Part shown: piece by piece, positions 18,371 to 27,122 of the stretch
Position numbering within the stretch: the first letter of the stretch is position 1
How the letters are laid out: every line of letters begins with the position of its first letter
Assembly (NCBI RefSeq): GCF_900115605.1
Contig: NZ_FOXC01000021.1
Location: 1-47,850, forward strand
Direction of reading: 5' to 3'
DNA from: Halolactibacillus halophilus
GTDB taxonomy: Bacteria; Bacillota; Bacilli; Bacillales; Amphibacillaceae
Length of the DNA: 47,850 nucleotides
Notes under the pieces: model-generated
Database searches by the model: none
What the model was told of the DNA's origin: nothing
What the model saw: the letters and a program-made list of their open reading frames with translations, nothing else
Position numbers and translations under genes: made by a program

Positions 18371-19678
18371 TTAAAGTAACTCGATATTTTCACGTAATTC
18401 TATTTGTTTCATTGCATTCTTTGTATCAAAGATCGCCTTAGCATATTTCTGAACAAAATTATAATCAACATTTGTGTGGGCAGTGGTTACAATAACAAGG
18501 TCCGCACTTTCTATAAGTTCCGCAGTAAGTTCAGACTCACCTTTCTTAACTACACCATGTTCACGGTATTCAGAGACAAATGGATCATAATAAACAACTT
18601 CCGCACCCTCTTTTTCAAGCTCTTCTATTACTCGAAGAGCAGGACTTTCTCTATAATCATCAATATCTTGCTTATATGCAACACCAAGAATTAAGATTCT
18701 AGCACCATTCATAGCTTTCTTAAATCTATTAAGAATCTTGCTTGATCTCTCAGCGCAGTATTCTGGCATTCTATCGTTTACCATCATTGAAGACTCAATC
18801 ATAGATGTGTGGAATCCATACTCTCTAGCCTTCCATGATAAATAATAAGGATCTAACGGAATGCAGTGTCCACCAAGACCAGGTCCTGGATAGAAAGCTT
18901 GGAACCCGTATGGTTTTGACTTAGCTGCATCCACAACTTCCCAGAAGTTAATGCCCATCTTATTACTAAGGATAGCCAACTCATTAACAAGGCCAATATT
19001 TACATTCCTATATGTGTTTTCTAGAATTTTTTCCATTTCCGCTACTGCAGGCGATGATACTCTATGAATAGGCGCCTCAAGGATTGCTTCATACATTGCT
19101 GCAGCAACATCTGTACATTCAGGCGTGATTCCTCCTACTACTTTTGGGGTATTCTTAGTTTTATAAATAAGGTTACCTGGATCTACTCTTTCAGGTGAAA
19201 AAGCAAGATGGAAGTCCACTCCACATTTCAACCCTGATTTTTCAAGAATAGGTTTCAATAACTCTTCTGTAGTTCCAGGATATGTAGTTGATTCAAGAAC
19301 AATTAACATATCCTTATGCATGTATGGCACAATACTCTCGGCAGATGCTTTAACATAGCTGATATCTGGTTGCTGATATGTATCAAGTGGCGTAGGCACT
19401 GCAATACAAACACACTCAGCAGATGCTACTTGAGCAAAATCCGTTGTAGCAGATAATAGTCCAGACTTAACGATTTCTTCTAGATCTTCATTAACAACAT
19501 CACCGATATAATTCTTACCTGCATTGACCATTTCAACTTTCGATTCTTGAACGTCAAATCCTATGGTCTTAAATCCCGCTTTAGCTTTTTCTACTGCTAA
19601 AGGAAGTCCTACATAGCCTAATCCTACTACACCAAGAGTTGCCGTCTTGTCTATTAACTTCTTTTTGATACTATTCAT
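18371..19678 (-). CDS. wbpA: UDP-N-acetyl-D-glucosamine 6-dehydrogenase (WbpA-like)
   Basis: NAD-dependent four-electron dehydrogenase of 435 residues that converts UDP-GlcNAc to UDP-GlcNAcA, the first step of the UDP-ManNAc3NAcA route. The N-terminal Rossmann motif is GVVGLGYVGLPLAVEKAKAG, ESTTYPGTTEE is the conserved linker, and the catalytic cysteine sits in PGPGLGGHCIPLDPYYLSWKA. The C-terminal nucleotide-binding domain begins LILGVAYKQDIDDYRESPAL. The chosen ATG at 19678 has GGAGGGAAAATC upstream and overlaps the 2-epimerase stop by 8 bases; a frame from 19693 would include that ribosome binding site. A UDP-ManNAc dehydrogenase role is less likely given the neighbours. Confidence 0.87.
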   Translation of the reverse strand: MNSIKKKLIDKTATLGVVGLGYVGLPLAVEKAKAGFKTIGFDVQESKVEMVNAGKNYIGDVVNEDLEEIVKSGLLSATTDFAQVASAECVCIAVPTPLDTYQQPDISYVKASAESIVPYMHKDMLIVLESTTYPGTTEELLKPILEKSGLKCGVDFHLAFSPERVDPGNLIYKTKNTPKVVGGITPECTDVAAAMYEAILEAPIHRVSSPAVAEMEKILENTYRNVNIGLVNELAILSNKMGINFWEVVDAAKSKPYGFQAFYPGPGLGGHCIPLDPYYLSWKAREYGFHTSMIESSMMVNDRMPEYCAERSSKILNRFKKAMNGARILILGVAYKQDIDDYRESPALRVIEELEKEGAEVVYYDPFVSEYREHGVVKKGESELTAELIESADLVIVTTAHTNVDYNFVQKYAKAIFDTKNAMKQIELRENIELL

Positions 19679-20777
19679 TGATTTTCCCTCCATTGACTAT
19701 TGCCTCACATATTTTTAATGCAGCATTACCTTCACCGAAAGACTTAGGCTGTGGATGCTGTAAACATGTTAATTCACGTTGCACCTTGCTTTTAATCTCT
19801 TTGACATCTATCTTGCTTAAGACATTCCATGAATTTTCCAATGTTTCAACCCATTCAGTTTGATCCCTTAGTGTTGTGCATGGAGTCTTAAGAAAATATG
19901 CTTCTTTCTGTAAGCCTCCCGAATCAGTTACTACCATATAAGCATTTGAAGTTAAATAGAGCATTAATAAGTAACCAACTGGTTTGATGACTATTATATT
20001 CTTCATACCAACTTCGAGATTCTCTATTAATTTTTTAGTTCTAGGATGAAGTGGTAATAACACAGGCTTGTCCAACTCACTAAATGCTTTGAAAATATTT
20101 GAAAGTTTTTCTGGATTGTCAGTATTTTCAGCTCTATGAATGGTCGCTAAGTAATATTCATTTTCACTAATTTTGCTTATTTCACCATTTTCTCTGACTA
20201 TTTCATCGAACCATAATCCCTTAGAGTATTTTTCATTTGCTATATCAATATTTCTAAGTACAGTATCATACATAATATCTCCAGTATTTACTACCCCAGC
20301 TGTAATTCCTTCTTTTTTAAGATTATCTACTGCAGTTTGAGTAGGGCATAACAGCATATCAGAAATATGATCTGTCAGAATTCTATTCTGCTCTTCTGGC
20401 ATTAATTTGTTATAGCTACGGAGCCCAGCTTCTACATGATAAACTGGGATGTGAAGCTTGCTTGCTGCTAAAGCTCCAGCAAGCGTTGAATTGGTATCTC
20501 CATAAACTAGAAGCCCATCCGGCTTTTCTTTAAGTATTATTTCTTCGATACCTTCTAGCATGCTTGCAGTTTGTTTTCCGTGGCTACCAGATCCAACTCC
20601 TAAGTTGTAATCTGGTTTAGGAATTCCTAATTCATCAAAGAATATATCTGACATATTTGCATCATAATGTTGTCCTGTATGAATTAGAACTTCTTCGTTG
20701 TTTTTTCTATATTCTTCAGAAAATGGTGCAGCCTTAATAAATTGTGGCCTTGCGCCAATTATTGTTAATAATTTCAT
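19671..20777 (-). CDS. Non-hydrolysing UDP-N-acetylglucosamine 2-epimerase (WbpI/WecB-like)
   Basis: A 368-residue GT-B-fold C2 epimerase. In this context it probably inverts C2 of UDP-GlcNAc3NAcA to give UDP-ManNAc3NAcA (WbpI-type), though it could be a plain UDP-GlcNAc/UDP-ManNAc epimerase. Visible motifs are TIIGARPQFIKAAP at the N-terminus, VYGDTNSTLAGALAASKLHIPVYHVEAGLRS (about 89-119), EEQNRILTDHISD, and TDSGGLQKEAYFLKTPCTTLRDQTEW (about 285-310). The start ATG at 20777 is preferred; the upstream TTG at 20786 sits directly on the AAAGGA ribosome binding site. It overlaps the dehydrogenase gene that follows. Confidence 0.87.
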   Translation of the reverse strand: MKLLTIIGARPQFIKAAPFSEEYRKNNEEVLIHTGQHYDANMSDIFFDELGIPKPDYNLGVGSGSHGKQTASMLEGIEEIILKEKPDGLLVYGDTNSTLAGALAASKLHIPVYHVEAGLRSYNKLMPEEQNRILTDHISDMLLCPTQTAVDNLKKEGITAGVVNTGDIMYDTVLRNIDIANEKYSKGLWFDEIVRENGEISKISENEYYLATIHRAENTDNPEKLSNIFKAFSELDKPVLLPLHPRTKKLIENLEVGMKNIIVIKPVGYLLMLYLTSNAYMVVTDSGGLQKEAYFLKTPCTTLRDQTEWVETLENSWNVLSKIDVKEIKSKVQRELTCLQHPQPKSFGEGNAALKICEAIVNGGKINE

Positions 20778-20824
20778 GCTACTCAATCCTTTCTTAAACT
20801 ATCCAAGTTAAATCAGTCAGTCTC

Positions 20825-21991
20825 TTAATCTCTACTAAATAAATCTCTCGTATAAACCTTATCCACCACATCTTTAATCTCATCAGATAGTCTGTTAGCA
20901 ACGATGACATCCGAAATCTGTTTGAACTCTTCAAAATCTTTAATGACTCTTGAATGGTAGAACTCATCCTCTTTAAGAGCTGGCTCAAATACCACAACCT
21001 CAATACCCTTTGCCTTAATTCGTTTCATAATTCCTTGAATTGCTGATTGCCTAAAGTTGTCTGAGTCCATTTTCATCGTTAGTCTATAGATGCCTACAAT
21101 TTTAGGATTTCTCTTAATAATCATCTCTGCAATATGGTCTTTTCTTGTACGGTTTGCATCTACTACCGCCCCCATTATGTTTTGGGGGACATCCTGGTAG
21201 TTGGCTAATAACTGCTTTGTATCCTTGGGTAGGCAATATCCACCATAACCAAATGAAGGATTATTATAGTGAGACCCTATCCGTGGATCCAGTCCTACAC
21301 CTTCAATGATTTGTTTAGTATCAAGACCTCTTATCTCAGCATAGGAGTCAAGTTCATTGAAGTAAGCAACTCTTAATGCAAGATAAGTGTTAGCAAAAAG
21401 CTTAATTGCTTCTGCTTCAGTAGGATTTGCATAAAGAATTGGAATGTCCTTCTTGATTGCACCGTACGCTAATAGTTCAGCGAACACCTTAGCTCTTTCA
21501 GATTGCTCTCCAACAACAATTCTTGATGGGTAAAGATTATCATATAGTGCTTTTCCTTCTCTCAAGAACTCTGGACTGAAGATTACATTTTGTGTATCAA
21601 ATTTCTCTTTAATAGACTCAGTATATCCAACTGGCACTGTCGATTTTATCACCATTACTGCATCGGGATTGATGGACAATACGTTAGCAATAACAGCCTC
21701 AACAGTTCTCGTATTAAAGTAATTTTTCTCTGGATCATAATTAGTAGGTGTTGAAATTATGACATAATCAGCTTCTCTATAAGCTTCATAATTGTCCGTC
21801 GTTGCTCGTAAATTAAGATCTCTTGTAGCAAGATATTCTTCAATCTCTGGATCGATAATTGGAGATTTTTTATTATTAATCATATCAACTTTTTCTTTTA
21901 TAATGTCTAAGGCGATTACTTCATTGTGTTGTGCTAAAAGAACTGCATTAGATAATCCTACATAGCCTGTTCCGGCGATAGTTATTTTCAT
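20825..21991 (-). CDS. ugd: UDP-glucose 6-dehydrogenase
   Basis: A 388-residue short-type UDP-glucose dehydrogenase making UDP-glucuronate for the capsule. It has the Rossmann motif [21 protein letters not shown] at the N-terminus, the linker [40 protein letters not shown], and the catalytic cysteine in [22 protein letters not shown]. The C-terminal domain starts [20 protein letters not shown]. It resembles HasB-like proteins of streptococci more than the 440-residue Ugd type. Its substrate would come from GalU, encoded at 32.35 kb. It is distinct from the WbpA-type enzyme two genes downstream, so the locus has two nucleotide-sugar dehydrogenases. Confidence 0.9.
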   Translation of the reverse strand: MKITIAGTGYVGLSNAVLLAQHNEVIALDIIKEKVDMINNKKSPIIDPEIEEYLATRDLNLRATTDNYEAYREADYVIISTPTNYDPEKNYFNTRTVEAVIANVLSINPDAVMVIKSTVPVGYTESIKEKFDTQNVIFSPEFLREGKALYDNLYPSRIVVGEQSERAKVFAELLAYGAIKKDIPILYANPTEAEAIKLFANTYLALRVAYFNELDSYAEIRGLDTKQIIEGVGLDPRIGSHYNNPSFGYGGYCLPKDTKQLLANYQDVPQNIMGAVVDANRTRKDHIAEMIIKRNPKIVGIYRLTMKMDSDNFRQSAIQGIMKRIKAKGIEVVVFEPALKEDEFYHSRVIKDFEEFKQISDVIVANRLSDEIKDVVDKVYTRDLFSRD

Positions 21992-22004
21992 TCTTTCATC
22001 CCCC

Positions 22005-23171
22005 CTACCTTGTACTCTCAGCTTTTTCCCAAAACGGTCTAGCTTTACCCGTTATTATTCGATAAACGCCAACCCACTGAGCAATTATTGTAACTGTATA
22101 ATAGTAAATCAAAGTTAGATATTTATTTTGTGATTTTGTAACTGCACGTAACAATGCTAATAGATAAAATATAGTTTGTCCTAAAAATGCAACTGAATAT
22201 ATCCACGATTCCCTAATCAGTAGAGCGCTTGATACGAAAAGCAAAAGATGTGATATCCAAAGTAAATATCTGCAAGTTCTGTGACCAAAATAAAAGTAAG
22301 AAAACCAGCCATACTTGAACACATTCAGAATCCTGATGTCAGGTAAAATGTGCTTAAGAATAATCCGGTTCATTCTTACTTTTCGACCGAATTCATCTTC
22401 TATGACTTCCCCAGCTTTTTCATAAGCGATTGCATCATGATTTGCTATTGCTCTTTTACCTTCAAGTGCATACAATGGAGGCATTGCACTATCGTGGCAT
22501 TGAATAGGATTGAAGTCATAATAACCTTTTGTCCTGCATGCATATAAGGCCCCATTACCAGCGGTAATAGTTTGTATTCTTCCTTCAATTTCTCTTGCTG
22601 CTAAATCACTATCCCAGTAACTTGCCTCAGCATTACTTACATCACTAGCTTCCTGATTCACAATAGAAAGTCGTCCAGAAACATATGCAATATCATCCGA
22701 TGTAAATGCAGCCATCAACTCTTTAACTGCATTCTTATCCATCATTGAATTTGCATCTGTCATCACAAGATACTCTGTCGCTACTGTTTTTTGCGCTTCA
22801 TTCTGTGCATTAGTTTTTCCCATACGTGCTTTAACTTCGTAAAGCCTTATGTTATATTCAGAATGATCAGCAATAAATTTCTTAACTATTTCATTCGTTC
22901 TATCAGTGCTATTATCTGATGATATTAAAAACTCGATTTTCTCTTTGGGGTAATCTAGTTCAATGATATTTTGGAGTTTATCAAGAATTACTTTTTCTTC
23001 ATTATGTGCTACAACCATAACTGTAACCGTTGGCTGATGGTTGTAGTCCTTCTTTAGTTTTCTAGACTTATAGATCTTACCAATTATCTTTAAAGATACT
23101 GGATAGCCTACCATGCCCCAAACTATAATAAATGCGCTTATGTAAAAAAGTATTTTAAATAGTAATTCCAT
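22005..23171 (-). CDS. Membrane-bound glycosyltransferase family 2
   Basis: A processive-type GT2 enzyme of 388 residues. One N-terminal membrane helix ([25 protein letters not shown]) precedes the GT-A catalytic domain. That domain shows [35 protein letters not shown], the DAN metal-binding triad in [14 protein letters not shown], and GNGALYACR. Several C-terminal membrane helices (about 290-370) follow a [10 protein letters not shown] segment equivalent to the Q/RxxRW region. Such enzymes elongate or add GlcNAc-like or uronic sugars at the membrane. ATG 23171 is preferred because GGAG lies 8 bases upstream, inside the longer TTG frame. Confidence 0.83.
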   Translation of the reverse strand: MELLFKILFYISAFIIVWGMVGYPVSLKIIGKIYKSRKLKKDYNHQPTVTVMVVAHNEEKVILDKLQNIIELDYPKEKIEFLISSDNSTDRTNEIVKKFIADHSEYNIRLYEVKARMGKTNAQNEAQKTVATEYLVMTDANSMMDKNAVKELMAAFTSDDIAYVSGRLSIVNQEASDVSNAEASYWDSDLAAREIEGRIQTITAGNGALYACRTKGYYDFNPIQCHDSAMPPLYALEGKRAIANHDAIAYEKAGEVIEDEFGRKVRMNRIILKHILPDIRILNVFKYGWFSYFYFGHRTCRYLLWISHLLLFVSSALLIRESWIYSVAFLGQTIFYLLALLRAVTKSQNKYLTLIYYYTVTIIAQWVGVYRIITGKARPFWEKAESTR

Positions 23172-23195
23172 TTTATATTCTCCAATCAATAGTTT

Positions 23196-23816
23196 TTAAT
23201 CTATCTTCTTAACCGGAACCCCAACATACGTTCCAGGCTCAGTAATATCCTTAACCACCACAGCCCCTGCACCTACTTTGCAACCACTGCAGATGCTTAC
23301 GTTATTGCTTACAACACTTCCTATTCCTAGCCAACTTCCCTTGCCAACTCTTACACTTCCTGCAACTCTAACCCCAGGGGATATGTGAACATAATCTTCA
23401 ATAACATTGTCATGATCTAGGCTAGAACTTGTGTTGATGATACAACCATTACCAATTCTAGAAGAGCTGTTAATAACAACCCCAGCCATCATCGCTGTCC
23501 CAATACCGATCTCAACGTCCGTACCAATAACTGCACTGGGATGAATCAAACTAACTACTCTTAACCCTTCATCTATCAATTTCTCTTGAATCTTCTCCCT
23601 TGTAGCATTGTTACCAATAGCAACAAAGAAATCAGCTTCATATTTATATGTAAAAACATCAGTAGTCTTACCGATGACTTCTAACCCCATAGATGCCTTA
23701 ATAGACTCGTCATCATCGAGGAATGCGATGCTTTGCCACTTATTCATTTTTATTGCGATGTCAGCAACAACCTTACCGTGTCCACTGGCACCAATAATAA
23801 TCAATTTGTCTTTCAT
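23196..23816 (-). CDS. PglD/EpsM/NeuD-type sugar acetyltransferase
   Basis: A 206-residue acetyltransferase with an N-terminal Rossmann-like UDP-sugar-binding part (LIIIGASGHGKVVADIAIKM) and a C-terminal left-handed beta-helix. The catalytic-type histidine is in SSLDHDNVIEDYVHISPGVRVAG, and the end GTYVGVPVKKI is typical of the family. Beside a PglC-like transferase, a PglE-like aminotransferase and a PglF-like dehydratase, it most likely acetylates the 4-amino group of UDP-4-amino-4,6-dideoxy-GlcNAc. This gives UDP-diNAcBac, as PglD does in Campylobacter; EpsM holds the equivalent place in the Bacillus subtilis eps operon. The substrate is inferred from context. Confidence 0.87.
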   Translation of the reverse strand: MKDKLIIIGASGHGKVVADIAIKMNKWQSIAFLDDDESIKASMGLEVIGKTTDVFTYKYEADFFVAIGNNATREKIQEKLIDEGLRVVSLIHPSAVIGTDVEIGIGTAMMAGVVINSSSRIGNGCIINTSSSLDHDNVIEDYVHISPGVRVAGSVRVGKGSWLGIGSVVSNNVSICSGCKVGAGAVVVKDITEPGTYVGVPVKKID

Positions 23817-23919
23817 GAACAGTACATTCCTCTCTGAAATAGTGATTTATACTTATGATCAATTAGCTTTTCTGAAGTAATAAATGTATGATTGCGGTAA
23901 CCTCTAAAGTCTAAATGTC

Positions 23920-24576
23920 TTAATTCTCAACCTTAGTTCCCCTAAACGGCTCCATCGTAACCGATGTATCTGAACTAATACCTTCTTTAACAAAAACCTT
24001 TTTTATAGTAAGAAAAATAATCTTCCAATCACCAATGAAGCTAACATTATCAACATACTCAACATCAAGATTGAACTTATCTTCCCAGCTGATCGCATTA
24101 CGCCCATTGACTTGAGCACGTCCTGAAAGACCAGGTCTCACTTCATGTCTTCTCATTTGATGGTCATTGTAAAGTTTCAAGTATTGAATCAGTAATGGCC
24201 TTGGCCCTATAATGCTCATATCACCCTTGAGAATATTGAATAGCTCCGGAAGTTCATCTATTGATGTTGATCTTAGCATCCTACCAAACTTAGTAAGCCT
24301 AACTGAGTCTGGAAGCAGCTCACCATTCTCGTCCTTCTCATCTGTCATTGTTCTGAACTTATACATGGTGAAGATCTTCTCATTAAGCCCAGGTCTTTTC
24401 TGCTTAAACAGTACTTGGCTACCTAGCTTAAACCTAACAAGAACCGCAACGATTATAAGTACAGGACTTAAAACGATAATTGCCATCAAAGACAAAATGA
24501 AGTCCATTGGTCGTTTGAGAAATCTTCTGTATATGCCTTTGTTCATTTTATCTTCTTCTTTAACTTCACGCTGCAT
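23920..24576 (-). CDS. Initiating phosphoglycosyltransferase (PglC/EpsL-like)
   Basis: A 218-residue monotopic phosphoglycosyl transferase that loads the first sugar-phosphate onto undecaprenyl phosphate. It is the small type without the extra helices of WbaP. A re-entrant hydrophobic segment lies at about 21-46 (MDFILSLMAIIVLSPVLIIVAVLV). The catalytic core has KFRTMTDEKDENGELL, the Asp-Glu dyad in STSIDELPELFNILKGDMSIIGPRPLL, and RPGLSGRAQVNGRNAISWEDKF. The neighbouring bacillosamine-type genes suggest UDP-diNAcBac as donor. The first ATG (24576, with TAGGTG upstream) is used; an internal ATG at 24546 is an alternative start. Confidence 0.9.
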   Translation of the reverse strand: MQREVKEEDKMNKGIYRRFLKRPMDFILSLMAIIVLSPVLIIVAVLVRFKLGSQVLFKQKRPGLNEKIFTMYKFRTMTDEKDENGELLPDSVRLTKFGRMLRSTSIDELPELFNILKGDMSIIGPRPLLIQYLKLYNDHQMRRHEVRPGLSGRAQVNGRNAISWEDKFNLDVEYVDNVSFIGDWKIIFLTIKKVFVKEGISSDTSVTMEPFRGTKVEN

Positions 24577-24593
24577 CTATTAGCACCTACTTC

Positions 24594-25718
24594 TTATTTA
24601 GACCATAGTCCCTTTATAATTGAACAAATTCTCTCAAGATCCTCATCCGTCATCTTAGTATCAGATGGCAAACACACGCCATTCTCAAACAGCATCTCAC
24701 TTACATCTCCACCTACATAATCATACTCAGCAAAGAACGGCTGCAAATGCATTGGCTTCCATACAGGCCTTGATTCAATGTTCTCAGCTTCTAATGCTTC
24801 CATAACATCTAAAGGTCTAACTTTCCCTTTCAATGTCATAACGCTTAACCAATAGTTAGGCTCATTCCATTCATTGATCGGCATAAACTTGACGCCCTCT
24901 AATTGACCAAGTTCTCTCATATAAAACTCAAAAATATATTTCTTCTCCGCCACTCTCTGGTCTAAAACTTTAAGCTGGCCTCTACCAATTCCAGCAACGA
25001 CATTACTCATACGGTAATTGAACCCTAATTCGCTATGCTGGTAGTGCCTTGCTGCATCTCTTGATTGAGTGGACCAAAACCTAACTTTCTTTATCTTCTC
25101 TTCATCATCAGAAACAAGCATTCCGCCACCAGAAGTAGTGATAATCTTATTTCCATTAAACGAGAACACTCCAAACTCACCGAAGGTTCCAGTATGTCTT
25201 CCTTTATAATAAGCACCTAGTGACTCTGCAGCGTCTTCAATGACTGTCACATCATACTTATTACAAATCTCCATGACCTTATCCATATCAGCTGAAAGAC
25301 CATACAAGTGCACAACTAAAACAGCCTTCACCTTATCACCATACTTCTCGAAGGCTGCCTCTAATGCTTTTGGATCCATATTCCAAGTTTCATAATCACT
25401 ATCGATAAAGACAGGAGTTGCGTTCTGATAGATGATCGGATTGGCTGTAGCAGAAAAAGTTAGAGTTGGGCAGAACACGATATCCCCTTCACCAACACCA
25501 GCAGCTTTTAGAGCTAGATGAATGGCTCCTGTACCAGAAGTCATAGCTGCAGCATGTTTTGAACCAACTTTCGCTGCAAGTTCTTTCTCAAACTCATTTA
25601 CATTCGGTCCAAGTGGGGCTACCCAGTTTGTATCGAATGCTTCTTGTACATATTGCATTTCATAGCCTTCATCACTCATGTGTGGTGAAGCGAGCCATAT
25701 CTTTTTATTCTCAGCCAT
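24594..25718 (-). CDS. PLP-dependent sugar aminotransferase (PglE/EpsN-like)
   Basis: A DegT/DnrJ/EryC1-family aminotransferase of 374 residues. It probably converts UDP-4-keto-6-deoxy-GlcNAc to the 4-amino sugar using glutamate. It opens with KKIWLASPHMSDEGYEMQYVQEAFDTNWVAPLGPNV, typical of PglE/EpsN proteins. AMTSGTGAIHLALKAAGVGEGD forms the PLP phosphate loop, VIEDAAESLGAYYKG carries the Asp, and the Schiff-base lysine is in FSFNGNKIITTSGGGM. The ATG follows AAGGAAGGATGACGGTAA. It directly precedes the PglC-like gene. The PglF-like dehydratase it depends on is separated from it by the HEPN gene and pseudopilin remnant at 25.8-26.9 kb. Confidence 0.9.
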   Translation of the reverse strand: MAENKKIWLASPHMSDEGYEMQYVQEAFDTNWVAPLGPNVNEFEKELAAKVGSKHAAAMTSGTGAIHLALKAAGVGEGDIVFCPTLTFSATANPIIYQNATPVFIDSDYETWNMDPKALEAAFEKYGDKVKAVLVVHLYGLSADMDKVMEICNKYDVTVIEDAAESLGAYYKGRHTGTFGEFGVFSFNGNKIITTSGGGMLVSDDEEKIKKVRFWSTQSRDAARHYQHSELGFNYRMSNVVAGIGRGQLKVLDQRVAEKKYIFEFYMRELGQLEGVKFMPINEWNEPNYWLSVMTLKGKVRPLDVMEALEAENIESRPVWKPMHLQPFFAEYDYVGGDVSEMLFENGVCLPSDTKMTDEDLERICSIIKGLWSK

Positions 25719-25760
25719 TTACCGTCATCCTTCCTTATATAAAGTCTATGTATTGAACAG

Positions 25761-25785
25761 AGGTGCTTTTATGTATTTAGCACCT
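25761..25785. terminator. Hairpin between HEPN gene and aminotransferase gene
   Basis: AGGTGCT (25761-25767) and AGCACCT (25779-25785) form a 7-bp stem with an 11-base loop, in the 82-base gap upstream of the aminotransferase. There is no strong U-tract on the minus strand, so it may be an attenuator or an RNA-processing site rather than a full terminator. Confidence 0.4.
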
Positions 25786-25800
25786 TCTTGATTTTCAATT

Positions 25801-26289
25801 TTATATTTTTAAAGACTCAATTAGTTCATTAATTGCAGCGTCTACTTTTATTGAGTACTCTTTGTATTTAGACTGATTTCTAAATTTACTAAATCTATGT
25901 GCGATGTCATTCCTTCTATTCCTATATTTCCCTTTTGACTTCAATAGGTCATATAAGTTAGGCAATCTTCCATTTGAGAAGAATTGTTTTATTAACTCTT
26001 CGTTGGGAATACTATCTAAATCAACTCTAAATGAGTTGATAATTTTAGGTTGTTTTTTAGAATCTGCGTTTAAGTACTTAATCCACTCATTTAATTTAAT
26101 CATTAAGTTTTCTTTTCTTTGAAGTTTACCAATCTCTTTAACGGCATCCTCAACAATCTGCCATTTGATTAAATAAGCGAGTTCATAGACTTCTTTTTCT
26201 TCATAATTGAAAATCAAACTTTCTTTTTCAGCCACACTAGTTATTAAATCATTATAGATTTCACTTCTATCTTTAAATTCTATTGCCAC
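25801..26289 (-). CDS. HEPN-type protein, unknown role
   Basis: A 162-residue, all-helical, charged protein. Near the C-terminus (about 120-135) it carries KYRNRRNDIAHRFSKF, which contains RNDIAH. This matches the Rx4-6H active-site motif of HEPN domains, many of which are ribonucleases in toxin-antitoxin or abortive-infection systems. The N-terminal helices (VYELAYLIKWQIVEDAVKEIGKL) fit the rest of such a bundle. No partner nucleotidyltransferase is adjacent. Translation starts at GTG 26289 with GGAGG upstream. It sits inside the capsule operon on the same strand, between pathway genes that belong together, so it looks like an insertion. The function here is unknown. Confidence 0.65.
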   Translation of the reverse strand: MAIEFKDRSEIYNDLITSVAEKESLIFNYEEKEVYELAYLIKWQIVEDAVKEIGKLQRKENLMIKLNEWIKYLNADSKKQPKIINSFRVDLDSIPNEELIKQFFSNGRLPNLYDLLKSKGKYRNRRNDIAHRFSKFRNQSKYKEYSIKVDAAINELIESLKI

Positions 26290-26343
26290 CTCAAACCTCC
26301 ATATCTTCTTATATAATTGGTTGAGACAACCTACAATTATTTT

Positions 26344-26418
26344 TTAAAATGTACATTTTTGATTATCTGTTAGAACTGTTAATTTTACTGGGCTAGCCCC
26401 TCTTTGTCCTTTCACCAT
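26344..26418 (-). CDS. Possible 24-residue peptide upstream of the HEPN gene
   Basis: A 24-codon frame (MVKGQRGASPVKLTVLTDNQ followed by KCTF) starts at ATG 26418. It is preceded by GAGGTGAGT, a fair ribosome binding site, and ends 55 bases before the HEPN start. It could be a leader peptide or a small partner protein, or chance. No family is recognised. Confidence 0.3.
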   Translation of the reverse strand: MVKGQRGASPVKLTVLTDNQKCTF

Positions 26419-26461
26419 ACTCACCTCGGTCTAATCATCCAATCTTGTATAGAAATGGATT

Positions 26462-26491
26462 GGAGTCAGTCTTGTAGTAAAGACTAACTCC
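26462..26491. terminator. Hairpin downstream of the pseudopilin remnant
   Basis: GGAGTCAGTCTT (26462-26473) and AAGACTAACTCC (26480-26491) pair at 11 of 12 positions around a 6-base loop. It lies 75 bases after the last codon of the pilin-like frame on the minus strand and would separate it from the HEPN unit. U-tracts are weak on both strands. Confidence 0.5.
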
Positions 26492-26566
26492 AGCCTTTGT
26501 TACTTATTAATATAGTCAAACAGATTGTTTTGGATTTAGTCGCTTACACTTTATAATCAGTAAACA

Positions 26567-26914
26567 TTAAAGCCAAGGTACAGGATCAATTTCTTCCTCA
26601 CCTGTACTTGTTGGTTGATGGATTGTACAACGGACATGACCTTCTTCATAAATAAACGTATGGTCATTTGGGTTGTAATCTATCTGTTCAGATAGAAAGT
26701 TTTCAAACAGCGTACCCGTGTGATCTAATCCTTCTAACATCAAGAAATGATGATAGTGTTGTTCGACTACTTCTACACTAATATCACAACTTTCGCGATT
26801 GGATTGTTCAATGACTTAAGTGATTGCTGGTACGGCGATGACTAATATGATACAAAGAGTATTCACCGTTGCGATTACTTCTACAAGAGTAAAACCAGCT
26901 TCATTTGTTCTCAT
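26567..26914 (-). pseudogene. Type IV pilin-like (pseudopilin) gene with in-frame stop
   Basis: A 116-codon frame interrupted only by TAA at 26816-26818 (codon 33). The N-terminus MRTNEAGFTLVEVIATVNTL has the prepilin peptidase site G^FTLVE: Gly7 before the cleavage point, Phe at +1 and Glu at +5. A hydrophobic helix LCIILVIAVPAIT follows, as in ComGC-type pseudopilins and type IV pilins. Past the stop the frame continues for 82 codons with two cysteines (SCDIS and VRCTI) that could form a disulfide. AAGGGAATGGCGACA precedes the ATG. Because the rest of the frame is clean, the nonsense change looks recent. Other pilus or competence genes are absent from the window. Confidence 0.75.
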
Positions 26915-27122
26915 TGTCGCCATTCCCTTAATTTCAGACTTTTTAATCAATGATTATATGAACATTGAACGTCTGGTAAGCGACTGACCTCTAACAACCT
27001 GTTTCACCACGTAACAACGAATCCATCAAACTATATTAATCATTAAGACGCCTAAACTTTTTCTTGATTTATAAAGTCACGTGTATAGACTTTTTATTTT
27101 CTTGTTTAAAGGCCTTACTTGT

